Positions 16,251 to 25,373 of a stretch of DNA of 33,957 bases are shown one piece after another. The notes beneath the pieces are model-generated. The model made no database searches and was not told the origin of the DNA. It saw nothing but the letters and a program-made list of their open reading frames with translations. Every line of letters starts with the position of its first letter. The stretch's first letter is position 1. The stretch spans positions 1-33,957 of the forward strand of contig NZ_JAUKFY010000035.1 of assembly GCF_030489605.1 (NCBI RefSeq), given 5' to 3'. A program made the position numbers and the translations under genes. This DNA comes from Brevibacillus laterosporus (GTDB lineage Bacteria > Bacillota > Bacilli > Brevibacillales > Brevibacillaceae).

Positions 16251-16275
16251 AAACCCCCGCCTTAATCAGCAGGGG
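16251..16275 (-). terminator. Terminator downstream of decayed frames
   Basis: CCCCTGC...GCGGGG-type hairpin (16254-16275) with T5 on the minus strand. It lies after the pseudogene stop at 16302. Confidence 0.7.
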
Positions 16276-16301
16276 CTAAAAGTAGGAAAGGGGATTCAAT
16301 C

Positions 16302-16595
16302 CTACATAAATGAAAGCCTATAGACTAATTCTACCTTTAGCTGCCTATTCCTGTCATAGAAATCAAACATAATTCTAAAAGATGGTAAAATTCTGCTCAC
16401 AATAAGCCTCTTTAGTTATCTCAGGCCTTCTTCTTGTGCATGATTGAACATAATTTCCTCTCGGCTTTTATTGCTCTACTTAGCCTCTTGTATTTTTTTA
16501 ACAAAGCCCTCCTGATCATCGTCACCAGCAGCCTTTTCAGCCGATCCTTCATGTAGAATTAGCCTTTTCCCGGTACAGATAAGACGTCTTATTCC
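16302..16595 (-). pseudogene. Unidentified gene remnant with two in-frame stops
   Basis: One frame of 98 codons is interrupted only by TAG (16476-16478) and TAA (16416-16418). The pieces are protein-like: RLILHEGSAEKAAGDDDQEG and FVKKIQEAK, then SNKSREEIMFNHAQEEGLR, then LKRLIVSRILPSFRIMFDFY. Both stops can arise from CAG and CAA by one C-to-T change. It lies directly after phzF in the same frame, separated by TAG TAA. No start codon is evident, so the 5' end is missing. I do not recognise the protein. Confidence 0.5.
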
Positions 16596-16598
16596 TTA

Positions 16599-17210
16599 CT
16601 ATTTTATTTGCATTTCCCCGATAGCATATACAACTGCTGTGCCGCTGATTTTTACTCCGTCTCCTAGAAATTTACAATATAGTGTTCCACCGCGTTTGGA
16701 GAGCTGTCTCGCTACCATTTCATCCTTGCCTAAGCGTTTTGCCCAATAGGGGACAAAACTGCAATGCCCTGAACCGCACACGGGATCTTCATTTACTTGC
16801 AGCTTTGGAAAAAAGCATCTTGAAACAAAATCATACTTTTCACTTTTCGCTGTAATCAAAACACCCAAACCATCTGACAATTGTTCCAGCTTCGAAAAAT
16901 CAGGGGATGCATTTCGAACATTCTCTTCCGTGTCTAATACAAACATTAAATCTCTTCCTAAATAGGTTTCAATAGGTCTTATGCCAAGAGCGTCGATCAT
17001 TTCCTCGGTCAGCGTATGCTTTGCAGGCATTCTGCTTGGGAAATCCATTTCATAAAGTTTATCTTTTTTTACAACAACAAGCTCCCCACTCATTGTCTGA
17101 AACTTAATTTTGTCTACATTATTCTCGTAATAGTTGGCTATTATGAACGCTGTTGCCAACGTAGCATGACCACAAAGATCCATTTCTCCCCCAGGAGTAA
17201 ACCTAAATGC
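16599..17210 (-). pseudogene. PhzF-family isomerase, N-terminus deleted
   Basis: The frame codes for about 204 residues matching the PhzF/YddE epimerase-like fold from FTPGGEMDLCGHATLATAF onward, including NEDPVCGSGHCSFVPYWAKR near the end. Family members are about 260-300 residues; the first 60-70, which carry the conserved catalytic glutamate and a glycine/asparagine-rich N-terminal motif, are absent. The PhzF homology begins at AFRFTP (17210), where an in-frame TAA abuts and another gene remnant runs in a different frame, so this is a deletion junction. An ATG at 17183 with GGGGGAG upstream might still start a truncated protein. Confidence 0.85.
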
Positions 17211-17584
17211 TTATTTTTTTGTTCCACTAATTTTGAAGCATTTGAATTATGTTCATCTATTTCAGCTTGTGAGTAATTGGAGATGAAGTGCGATAGACCA
17301 TCGATAACTTGCTACATAACAGATATGTCTTCGATTTTAAAATGTTCACTGAACTGAGTTTCCCTTGCCAAAAATAATCCTCCAGATTTTTTATCTGGAA
17401 GTATAGAAACATTCAATTCATAGTCCTCTAATAGTTTTTCATATAAACTACGGTTCTCTAAATGAAAATTGACTAAAAACTCGAGTAATTTATGAAGATC
17501 AATAATTTCATCTTTCTGAAATAACACATTTCGTTCTATCAATTCTCGAATAATGGTGTTTATTTCATAGTCTAGGTCTAGAAA
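17205..17584 (-). pseudogene. Unidentified gene remnant with in-frame TAG, fused to phzF fragment
   Basis: A frame open from 17584 reads IIRELIERNVLFQKDEIIDL and EFLVNFHLENRSLYEKLLED to a TAG at 17312-17314, then continues in the same frame with QVIDGLSHFISNYSQAEIDE and HNSNASKLVEQKNKHLG before running into phzF sequence at about 17205. The TAG could derive from CAG. There is no good start codon or ribosome site (TTG at 17542 is the first candidate). Helical, charged; possibly the C-terminal half of a regulator, but not recognised. Confidence 0.5.
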
Positions 17585-17663
17585 TTAAAGGAAAAGATCA
17601 AACTGTATTCAAAACGTTGGCTTTTTATATGCAGTGAGAGTTATTTCCAATCAAACTTTATAA

Positions 17664-17801
17664 ATTCACTTATTACTAATGCGGGAACAAGATCACTTGG
17701 AGCGTTACAATGCGGATTGGAAAAAGATTTAATTCACTACCGATTTTGTTCATCACGTAATAAATATCATGGAACGTGCATATAGAACTTATTTCCCTTA
17801 G
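17664..17801 (+). pseudogene. Possible decayed plus-strand gene end
   Basis: A 46-codon frame reads REQDHLERYNADWKKI, TAA (17730-17732), then FTTDFVHHVINIMERAYRTY and FP before TAG. It is followed 15 nt later by a long hairpin with a T-rich tail, as expected at the end of a gene. Weak evidence; 17585-18125 holds no other gene. Confidence 0.3.
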
Positions 17802-17815
17802 GAATAGGGATGTAC

Positions 17816-17904
17816 AACCCTGCAACTCAAAATCAAAACCCACGTAGGAAATACCGTTTTCCTACGTGGGTTTTGATTTTGAGTTGCAGGGTTATTTTTA
17901 TTTC
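17816..17904 (+). repeat. Perfect 36-bp inverted repeat with 6-nt loop
   Basis: Arms 17816-17851 and 17858-17893 are exact complements; the loop is TACCGT. ATTTTTATTT follows on the plus strand, so it can act as a terminator, but the stem is more than twice the usual length and also holds a bipartite GC/AT pattern. It may be a degenerate mobile element such as a hairpin-type repeat. Confidence 0.9.
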
Positions 17905-18125
17905 CGACACAAATAACACTAATTTTTGTGGCAAACAAAATCGACATTCCTAACAGTCATTCATTATTCAATGACATAAACCGGGAGTTAAAGACTACTC
18001 CTTTTAAATCATATAATTATAGGTAAATAATGCCCTTACATCTTGAATGAAAAGGATATAAAGTTTATTTCAGGACATACTAGTACCTGACTACTATTCA
18101 TAGGGTGAAAGGGTGCAAATAATGT

Positions 18126-19376
18126 ATGAACGGTGAAAATAAACATTTAGATATTGTGAATTGGGAACCCAAAATTAGTGTAAGGCAAGTATCCAACTCT
18201 ATTAATGATGTTGTTGAAACAGGTAAACAAATTATTAAAAATACTGAGGAAGATTTAGATTATATTTTCGAAAATGTAAAAGAGTGTGTTCAAAGATGTG
18301 GAGTGTCAATCGATAACATTAGACTTCGATTAACACATAGATTTATTCAATATTCATCACTAGTGCTAGGAGCATTGTGTTCGAATGGTTTAATCCCTGC
18401 TGACATTATTAAAGAAAACTACGAGAAAATAAGTGACCAGTTAAGACGTAACCCTAATGCCAAAATATTGCACTTAAAAAATCCTAAAGAATCTGTTTGG
18501 CCAAATGAACAAGGAGAAACAGCGGATCCTGTTTTTGATGATATTGAACCTGATAGTTTTGTTTTTGAGGAAAATAGAGAGGCATGGGTTTTTATTCATG
18601 GAATGTCATACAAAGCGTTGAAAAAAGATGGTTCTGATTTTTCAAGTAGTAGACAAATTGATGCCTTTGATTACTTTGCTAACTTTGAAAAAGAAGCAAG
18701 AGTTTTTAATCCTGATCCAAACGCGCCTCTTCCTCCAGATACCTCAAAGATTGATATTTATTTAATAACTTATGATTCAGAAATGAGTGACGAGGAAGAA
18801 GAAAAAATAAAGGTTCTTTTACAATCAGTTGTAATAGGTGGAGGTAATTATAACTTACTCATAGCTGCAGTTTTTTGGAAAGAAATGAAACGTAGAGCAG
18901 AAAAAACAGCTGCATACATAAAGCCTTTTCTTGAAAAACTCGATAGAAATACTGGTCGGGCTATTACTCACTCTTTGGGATGTTATGTTCTTGCTTATGT
19001 GGCTGAACAAATAATTTCTCAAAACAATGATCTTCAAGCTTTTAATTCTTGGTGGTGTATGTCGCCAGCTATACCCTCAGATTCATTTTCTAACACTGGC
19101 TCTCTTCAACATGCACCATTAATTGCAGGTAGCTTCGATGGACTTCTCTATGGAACCTCAGTTTGGTATTCTTTAGGTGATTTAGTATTGATGTTACTTT
19201 ATCCACTGGCAGCATGTACTACAGCTTTAGGACTAACTGGGTTGGGGGTTAATGACAATCATTGGGCAGAAGACTATAACATTACGAACATCACAGATGT
19301 TCATCATGGACCAGATGGTGAATACATTCAAAGATTAGGTTCCCGAATTCGGGAAGCACTTCGAACTACTGTTTAA
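18126..19376 (+). CDS. Orphan alpha/beta-hydrolase-fold protein
   Basis: A 416-residue soluble protein. Residues 1-145 are a helical N-terminal region without a recognised domain. From 152 a hydrolase core appears: AWVFIHGM (HG158-159, oxyanion loop), RAITHSLGCYVLAYVAEQ with nucleophile elbow around S283 (THSLG instead of GxSxG), VWYSLGDLVL placing D352 after a strand, and DVHHG (H393/H394). This is a full Ser-Asp-His set. The arrangement recalls DUF676/DUF900-type lipases or esterases. Start at ATG 18126 with GAAAGGGTG 10 nt upstream; an out-of-frame ATG lies 4 nt before it. It stands alone between pseudogenes and ends with a hairpin, which suggests a recently acquired cargo gene. Substrate unknown. 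Confidence 0.75.
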   Translation: MNGENKHLDIVNWEPKISVRQVSNSINDVVETGKQIIKNTEEDLDYIFENVKECVQRCGVSIDNIRLRLTHRFIQYSSLVLGALCSNGLIPADIIKENYEKISDQLRRNPNAKILHLKNPKESVWPNEQGETADPVFDDIEPDSFVFEENREAWVFIHGMSYKALKKDGSDFSSSRQIDAFDYFANFEKEARVFNPDPNAPLPPDTSKIDIYLITYDSEMSDEEEEKIKVLLQSVVIGGGNYNLLIAAVFWKEMKRRAEKTAAYIKPFLEKLDRNTGRAITHSLGCYVLAYVAEQIISQNNDLQAFNSWWCMSPAIPSDSFSNTGSLQHAPLIAGSFDGLLYGTSVWYSLGDLVLMLLYPLAACTTALGLTGLGVNDNHWAEDYNITNITDVHHGPDGEYIQRLGSRIREALRTTV

Positions 19377-19401
19377 AATTATTGCTAAGAGAACTAGAGT
19401 A

Positions 19402-19433
19402 TAAGAGGGGTCCAAATATTTGCTCCCCTCTTA
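19402..19433 (+). terminator. Hairpin after the hydrolase gene
   Basis: 9-bp stem TAAGAGGGG (19402-19410) with CCCCTCTTA (19425-19433). The T-run is poor, so the terminator call is moderate. Confidence 0.55.
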
Positions 19434-19859
19434 ATCTACCCATATGAATTTCTAACTGATTTATCTAGCCATCAGAACTAAAGATATACTTTCATTATAT
19501 TGAGGATTAAAATTCAATAAAGATTCGCGCCCCCAATAACTAGATATTTAAGCAGAATCTAATTACTCTAGTCACAGTTGACAGAAGGGTAGACTGACTG
19601 CAGATCTTTTCTAATCAACTGCATTCCTAGTCCACTTATTATCGACAATTGTAGAACCACTCAAATATTCATAAGGAAGACTACTACTTTTCATTTTTAA
19701 TGGTAGATATCCACTAAAAATCGAACACGAAGATAAATTTAATGAATCCGTTACAAAGTGTTGAGATAACCATCAAATTACAGAGGCAACTGGTATCAGT
19801 AAAATTTAGCAAAAACTCTGTTTCCATATTAAATTTTAGTTCATGAAATAGCATTTTTA
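19434..19859 (-). other. Decayed stretch with a short protein-like frame
   Basis: No intact gene. On the minus strand a 27-codon frame (19611-19694) reads MKSSSLPYEYLSGSTIVD then NKWTRNAVD and is open further upstream, so it may be the tail of a lost gene. A longer frame through 19714-19860 continues the acetyltransferase frame but has no recognisable family features. Confidence 0.3.
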
Positions 19860-20178
19860 AGTAATAATAAAAAATGGGATAATTTTTTACTTCTTGCTGT
19901 CGCGTGACACAAACAGTCCTGTAGCCCATTTTCTTATAGAGTGATTGTCCAAGTTCGTTAATTGGTAAGGTAAACAATACAAACTTATTGTATTAAAGTT
20001 TTAAACCTTCCCCCTCCAATTTTTTAAGTAAAACTGTTCCTATACCTTTTCCACGATCATCTCTCTACTATTAAGTTGGATACATTTCCTGTATAGCTTA
20101 TTTTCTCACTAGTGATCTTAGTTACCATAATGAATGAATACTTGGGAAACTTCTTCGTCATCGGTTTCCAAATAAGCG
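19860..20178 (-). pseudogene. GNAT acetyltransferase remnant
   Basis: Pieces of a GNAT N-acetyltransferase are spread over two frames: IAYLETDDEEVSQVFIHYGN first, then VSNLIVER, then DDRGKGIGTVLLKKLEGEGL (the acetyl-CoA-binding R/QxxGxG/A motif), a TAA at 19993-19995, and YNKFVLFTLPINELGQSLYK with KMGYRTVCV. The shift before the DDRGKGIG motif lies in a GAGAGA tract and fits a 2-nt deletion. The gene is not functional. Its 5' end runs straight into a truncated Tn3 transposase. Confidence 0.75.
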
Positions 20179-20549
20179 ATGCTACATGATTATGGTAAAG
20201 CACGTGCTTATTCAGCCAATCGATTATGTCCTGTGCATCCTGTATGGTATCCCCGCGGAATCCAAAGAACTCTCGTATTTGTGTCCGATGATACGTAATC
20301 GACCGACCGAACCAATCATATTGGGCATCCGATTCTGGTAGGACATTGACTTGCTTGGCGATAAAAGTGATGACTGCCTTGGGAACCTCGAATTTTTGGC
20401 TAGGAAATCTGGCTTCACACTGAAAAAATTTAAACAGAACAGCAAAACCAAGTCTCGCTTCACCCGATTTATTACCGACTTGTTTGATCTCGTTCGGAAG
20501 AAACGTGAAATTTTCGACCAGCTCGTCTAACTCCCAATTTCACTTCAAA
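20175..20549 (-). pseudogene. tnpA: Tn3-family transposase, N-terminal DUF4158 remnant
   Basis: Conceptual translation gives NWELDEL, then after a one-base insertion VENFTFLPNEIKQVGNKSGE, ARLGFAVLFKFFQCEARFPS, QYDWFGRSITYHRTQIREFF and DWLNKHVLYHNHVASL. This is the N-terminal DUF4158 domain of Tn3 transposases (about 120 of roughly 990 residues). GGAGGGG lies 5 nt before a TTG start (20549); the third codon is TGA where the family has arginine. The rest of tnpA is gone, replaced by the acetyltransferase remnant. No IR is convincing nearby. Confidence 0.85.
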
Positions 20550-20644
20550 GTATCCCCTCCGCGTAAAGTTCCTATAAGGCTAAGTATCGGAACAATATGG
20601 TTGAAAATTTATTGATTCTCTCTAATTTTGCTTAATGATCTAAA

Positions 20645-20690
20645 AAACCCCCAACACTTACCCTTTTAAAAGGATGAGCATTGGGGGTTT
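20645..20690 (-). terminator. Terminator of the RND efflux operon
   Basis: AAACCCCCAA (20645-20654) pairs with TTGGGGGTTT (20681-20690), with CCTTTTAAAAGG inside. A T6 run follows on the minus strand. It is the first strong terminator after the permease; the 320 bp between (20691-21008) shows no gene, only an 18-bp near-palindrome at 20744-20761. Confidence 0.8.
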
Positions 20691-21008
20691 CCCGTTACTG
20701 TTATATATTATTACATCTATTTTATCTCAAAAGATCCTAGTACAGGAATACATGTGTTCCTTACAATTCTTTATCACCCCTTTATCTTTACAATTTGCAT
20801 AAATAAATTAATGTTGAATTACGGTGCTACCCCATCCCCGAAATATTTAATTCATCTGCAAACTAAGGTAAAAAAGTAGGGCTTATTTTAGCTGCAGATT
20901 ATGAGAAACGACAGCTTAGACACAGCACGAAAACCGGCCTATTTTAGATCAAACGGGGCTTAGCATACAAAATTCAGGGATCTAACATATACTATGCTTA
21001 TCCAGCCC

Positions 21009-24000
21009 TTATGCCTCCATTTTCCTCAGACGTGTTGCCAGTACAACATACATCGATGGCAAGACAATTAAGGTAAGCATTGTTGAAAACAACAAGCCGA
21101 AAATAATCGTAATTGCCATAGGCTTGAACAAAGGACTGCCGATCGTTGCCATAGGGATCAAACCTCCAACTGCTACGAAAGTAGTTAGCAAAATTGGTCG
21201 CAGACGCGCTTTCCCAGCAGCAATGACCGCTTCTTTTATCGGTAATCCCGCATGTCTGGCTTCTTCGATAAACTCGATTAAAACAATCCCGTTTCGTACA
21301 ACCAATCCTGAAAGTGAAATGATACCCAAAATGGCCATGAAACCGAGCGGCTTTTGGGTAAGAAAGAGACCAATCATACTACCCGATACTGCAAGATATA
21401 ACGTACTCATGATTAAAATTGGCGTTGACAGAGAGTTAAACTGCATAGTTATTAGAATAAGGATCAGACATACGATGATTATTCCTAAATATCCCAAATC
21501 ACTAAAAATTTCAGCCTGCTCCTCAACTTCCCCGGTCACTTCCCAAAAGTATCCGTCATTGAAGGGGATATTTTCCATTTTTTTCTTCAATTCATTCATC
21601 ACATCTGTTGCTGTCCGATCTTTAATCTCACTAGTGATCATGACTACACGAGCCAAATTGTGATGGGGTATTGTTTGCAATGAAAAACTTGGCTTTATTT
21701 CTGCAATCTGAGAAATAGGAATAAGCTGCCCTTTTGCATCAGGCACAGTGAGCTGCTTCAAGATTTGTTCCGTGGATGATCCCATTTTATCCGCATACAG
21801 TGTGATATCAATCAGATCTTTCCCATTATCAAAATGCCCAACTGGGATCCCCTTGCTAACTAGACGTAAGGTTCTCGACAAGTCTGATTCGGTAATATGT
21901 TTATCGTCAAGTAGATTTTGAGATACCTGAAATTGCAAGGAGTATTGCTCATTGCCAAGGGAATCTTTTACATCATAAGTTCCTCTGGTATCAGAAACTA
22001 TTTTTTTTATTTGCTCCGAGATGGGATATAGTTTTTGCAGATCTTCACCGTATACCCGAATCGCCACCGGACTACCTGTAGGTGGACCTAGTTTTAAAAC
22101 ATGTGGACTAAGGCTTGCCTTCGGGTATAGTTTCTTTAACTCAGTCATCCATGGGTCAACAACGTTCTCCGCCTGCATCTTTTTACTGTCATAGTTGATA
22201 ACGAGCTGCCCTACATTTTCGGACGTGCCTAAGTCAGGCAAACCCGAAAACATTCTAGGTGCTTCTCCTCCAGCAAAGGTGAACACTTGATTAATAAGCT
22301 GCTGTTTTGAAATCCAATTTGCAATTCCCCTGCTAACAAGAGCGGTTTCTTCAATACTACTACCCGATGGGAGTTTCACATCTACAACCATATAGGGACG
22401 ATCATCGTACGGAAATAGTTGAACAGGCGTCAGCGGAATAAGCCCAAAGAAGAAGGTCCCGATGATAATCCCTATAAGCCCTGCTTTCAGAGGCTTATTC
22501 AAGATTTTTGGCATTAACTTTTCTCCATACCAATTGATCAAAAGCTCAATCTGTTTCCCAAACAAACCAGCTGACTTCCGGTAATCCGTTTTTTTCCCGT
22601 TTTGCTTTTTCTTTTCATGCCAATGACGAAAGATCGGTACAATCGTAAGTGACATCGCCATTGAAGCAAGCATAGTAACCGTAGTTAGTACGGGGAGAGG
22701 TACAATATACTGCCCTATGATACCTGGAAGAAAAATTAAAGGAAAAAAGGCAGAGATCGTTGCCAAGGTTGCTGTGAGAATGGAAATGGATACTTCTTTA
22801 GTGCCTTGTACCGAAGCTGTATATGGCTCCTCACCAAGCAATGAAAGTCTTCGCTCGATATTGTCGTTGACTACAACAGCATCATCTACCAGTATCCCGA
22901 GTACAATAGTTAATGCACTTATCGTGATTTGATTCAGTGTAATCCCAAAGACGGGCAAAAAGAGCATTCCTATTGCCATTGAGATCGGAATCGCCATAGC
23001 AATCATGATAGAGGTTGTCATGTTCAGACCAAGTGTACATATAATCAGCACTGCCGCTATAGCGGATATCAGTTCATGGCTAAGCCCATTGAAGGTACTA
23101 TCTATTTGATCAACCTGTGCAAAAATTATCTCCTTCTTTGCCCAGGTAGGGAGTTTTTTTTCAAGATCCTTTATCTTCGCTTCCACTTCTGCATGAATCT
23201 TAGGAATGTCACTTCCCACTTCTGCATTAATACTCATAACTGCCGCTGGCTTATCTTTGTGGAACACTAAATACTCACTATCTTTAAAACCAAGAGAAAT
23301 GCTCCCAATATCCTTAAGATATACGGGAACTCCTTCTTGGGTATGAGTTACGACCACCCTGCTAAATTGATCTACATCATGGTTCATAGGAAGAGAAAGC
23401 TGGTATTTTTTCCTGTCAATGTTTACATCCCCAAGTGGAGACGTTTCATTTTTGGTTCGCACAGCATCCATTACCTGAGCCCAAACAATACCATATTGCT
23501 GCAGCTTTTGTGGGTTAACAAACACCTTCACTTCCTGATCAGGTAACCCTTTGACTTCTACGTTGGAGACGCCAGGGATCACCCTTAATTGTTCCTTCCA
23601 ATAGTCCAGCGTATCCCTTAGCTGTAGCAGTTCTTCGAAAGAACCAGTCGTAATCTGAAAAGATTGAATAAATGTACGATTTAAGTCGTCATTGATTACT
23701 GGCTGCTGTGCATCTTCAGGAAGGTCTGTTTCTACATCTTTTACTTTCTTCCTCAATTCGTCAAAAACTTTTTTTTGATCTGCATTACTCTTTACTTTAA
23801 TCGTAATAATGGATACGCCGGCTTTTGATTCGGAACTGATTTCTTTTATGCCTTGGATTTCATTGATCTTCTCTTCAAGCTTTTTCGTAACAGTTTGTTC
23901 CACTTTTTCTGGCATTGCCCCAGGGTAAATAGTGGTAACGATAGCCTTATCAATCAAAATATCAGGTTGGTCTTGTTTCGGTAAAGAAGTAAAACTAAAT

Positions 24001-24071
24001 GCTCCTAACATGATTAGCATAGTAAAGATTACAAGCGTAATCTTTCGTTTTTTTATCAGATACTCAATCAT
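21009..24071 (-). CDS. RND-family efflux permease
   Basis: A 1020-residue multidrug-type RND transporter, the full family length. Two repeats, each of one membrane helix, a large extracellular loop and five more helices. TM4 has GILVDDAVVVNDNIERRLSL with the paired aspartates of proton relay; the second half has LSGLVVRNGIVLIEFIEEAR. It begins with MIEYLIKKRKITLVIFTMLI, as family members do. Driven by proton import, it exports lipophilic substrates; in Gram-positives such as SwrC/YerP the substrates are lipopeptides and similar compounds. It starts 2 nt after the adaptor stop, with GGAGGAG inside the adaptor end, so it is coupled. Substrate unknown. Confidence 0.95.
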   Translation of the reverse strand: MIEYLIKKRKITLVIFTMLIMLGAFSFTSLPKQDQPDILIDKAIVTTIYPGAMPEKVEQTVTKKLEEKINEIQGIKEISSESKAGVSIITIKVKSNADQKKVFDELRKKVKDVETDLPEDAQQPVINDDLNRTFIQSFQITTGSFEELLQLRDTLDYWKEQLRVIPGVSNVEVKGLPDQEVKVFVNPQKLQQYGIVWAQVMDAVRTKNETSPLGDVNIDRKKYQLSLPMNHDVDQFSRVVVTHTQEGVPVYLKDIGSISLGFKDSEYLVFHKDKPAAVMSINAEVGSDIPKIHAEVEAKIKDLEKKLPTWAKKEIIFAQVDQIDSTFNGLSHELISAIAAVLIICTLGLNMTTSIMIAMAIPISMAIGMLFLPVFGITLNQITISALTIVLGILVDDAVVVNDNIERRLSLLGEEPYTASVQGTKEVSISILTATLATISAFFPLIFLPGIIGQYIVPLPVLTTVTMLASMAMSLTIVPIFRHWHEKKKQNGKKTDYRKSAGLFGKQIELLINWYGEKLMPKILNKPLKAGLIGIIIGTFFFGLIPLTPVQLFPYDDRPYMVVDVKLPSGSSIEETALVSRGIANWISKQQLINQVFTFAGGEAPRMFSGLPDLGTSENVGQLVINYDSKKMQAENVVDPWMTELKKLYPKASLSPHVLKLGPPTGSPVAIRVYGEDLQKLYPISEQIKKIVSDTRGTYDVKDSLGNEQYSLQFQVSQNLLDDKHITESDLSRTLRLVSKGIPVGHFDNGKDLIDITLYADKMGSSTEQILKQLTVPDAKGQLIPISQIAEIKPSFSLQTIPHHNLARVVMITSEIKDRTATDVMNELKKKMENIPFNDGYFWEVTGEVEEQAEIFSDLGYLGIIIVCLILILITMQFNSLSTPILIMSTLYLAVSGSMIGLFLTQKPLGFMAILGIISLSGLVVRNGIVLIEFIEEARHAGLPIKEAVIAAGKARLRPILLTTFVAVGGLIPMATIGSPLFKPMAITIIFGLLFSTMLTLIVLPSMYVVLATRLRKMEA

Positions 24072-24073
24072 GC

Positions 24074-25321
24074 TTACTCTCCTCCTTGGACAGTAACGGT
24101 ATCACCGTCAAGCAGTCGATCGGCCCCATTGACAATCACCCTATCTCCAGCTTTTAGGCCGGTAGTTATCTCAAAGTGACTGTTGATGAATCTACCTAAA
24201 ATAACAGGTGTTTTCACTGCTTTACCTTCTATTACCAGAAATACAAATGGCTCTGAGCCGCGGCTCATGACCGCATCGGTAGGAATGAAAATTCCTTCCG
24301 TTTGTGTCAAAATTCGCTTCGCACTAACTACCTGCCCTGCAAACCAGTTATGTTTCTGATTATCGATAATGACTTCGACTCCTATGGTTCCACTCTGTTG
24401 ATTTGTCGCAGGATATATTTTACTTACCTTTCCTGTACGCTTCTGTCCATATAGACTAATCTCAACTGTATCCCCTACTGCCCAAGAGCCAATTTCTTTG
24501 TCAGGAACAGGAAGAACCGTTTTTAAGAAATTTATATTGCCTACTCGATAGACGGCAGTCCCTGCATCGGCTAGTTGTCCTTCTTCAACCATCTTTGAAA
24601 TAATTGTTCCTGTAATAGGGGACTTCAGTTGAGTCTTTTCTAAAAGGCTGGCTGCTTGACTTCGAGCGACAACCGCAGTCTGGTAATTGGCTTGAGTGGC
24701 GGCTATATCTTCTATACGTGTTCCTTCAATGACTAAGGAATATTTTTCTTTAGCAGAATCATAGTCTTTCTGTGCCAAATCCAGTACCTTTTTAGCATTT
24801 TCATACTCTGCTTGTGTGACAGCTCCACTTTTAAATAATTGGTCCATCCGGTTATAATCTTTTCGTGCATGATCCAGATCAATACTCTTAGCCTCTAATG
24901 CTGTTTTTACCTGAGCTTTTTCCTGAGCACGAGCCCCATTTTTAACTTTTGCTAAAGTGGCTTCAGCACTCGATACATCCGTATTGGCTAAGGAAAGTTT
25001 CAAGGCGTAATCTGTCGTATCCAACCGAGCTAACAATTGACCAGACAATACGTTGTCACCCTCGCGAACTATTAATTCTTGAATCTTGCCAGCTACCTCA
25101 AAGGAAAGAATAGTTTCCTGAAAGGGTTCTAAGGTTCCTGAAAGCTCACTGATTGTAGCCATTTTTTGCGTCTTTATTTGCATAATACCGACTGGCTTTT
25201 TCTCTGCCTGCCCTACTACAGTTGAGGTGCCAAAAGAAACTCCGCTACATCCTGTCAAACCTGATATGGATAATATTAAAAGTCCGGTAACGGTCAATTT
25301 TTTCAGAAGTCTGCGTCTCAT
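24074..25321 (-). CDS. RND/HlyD-type efflux adaptor lipoprotein
   Basis: A 415-residue membrane-fusion protein with a lipoprotein signal (RRRLLKKLTVTGLLILSISG, then LTGC as lipobox). Order of domains: barrel-sandwich beginning EPFQETILSFEVAGKIQEL, a long coiled-coil hairpin near residues 100-215, lipoyl return near GTIISKMVEEGQLADAG, beta barrel, and membrane-proximal domain ending RVIVNGADRLLDGDTVTV. It partners the RND permease encoded 2 nt downstream. AGGAGTG precedes the ATG. Likely under the operator at 25351-25373. Confidence 0.93.
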   Translation of the reverse strand: MRRRLLKKLTVTGLLILSISGLTGCSGVSFGTSTVVGQAEKKPVGIMQIKTQKMATISELSGTLEPFQETILSFEVAGKIQELIVREGDNVLSGQLLARLDTTDYALKLSLANTDVSSAEATLAKVKNGARAQEKAQVKTALEAKSIDLDHARKDYNRMDQLFKSGAVTQAEYENAKKVLDLAQKDYDSAKEKYSLVIEGTRIEDIAATQANYQTAVVARSQAASLLEKTQLKSPITGTIISKMVEEGQLADAGTAVYRVGNINFLKTVLPVPDKEIGSWAVGDTVEISLYGQKRTGKVSKIYPATNQQSGTIGVEVIIDNQKHNWFAGQVVSAKRILTQTEGIFIPTDAVMSRGSEPFVFLVIEGKAVKTPVILGRFINSHFEITTGLKAGDRVIVNGADRLLDGDTVTVQGGE

Positions 25322-25343
25322 TTTCTCTCACTCCTATACCTAT

Positions 25344-25373
25344 TTATTAAGTTGACGTGTCAGATATATCAAC
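25344..25373 (-). promoter_or_regulatory. Promoter with embedded operator-like palindrome for the efflux operon
   Basis: TTGATA (25367-25372), 17 bp, TAATAA (25344-25349) on the minus strand. An imperfect 23-bp palindrome at 25351-25373, GTTGAYRTRTC-N-GAYAYRTCAAC, fills the space between -35 and -10, the usual place for a repressor. The best candidate for its ligand protein is the winged-helix regulator at 25991, or a TetR-type factor elsewhere. Confidence 0.65.

Noticed and set aside
20820-20840. GCTACCCC as a possible second Tn3 end
   Set aside because: Only the outer 8-12 bp fit; the inner part lacks the GCATTTTCC and CTTA elements.
21009-25321. Antisense frames under the RND operon (21124, 22717, 23076, 23337)
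   Set aside because: Shadows of long, well-supported genes.
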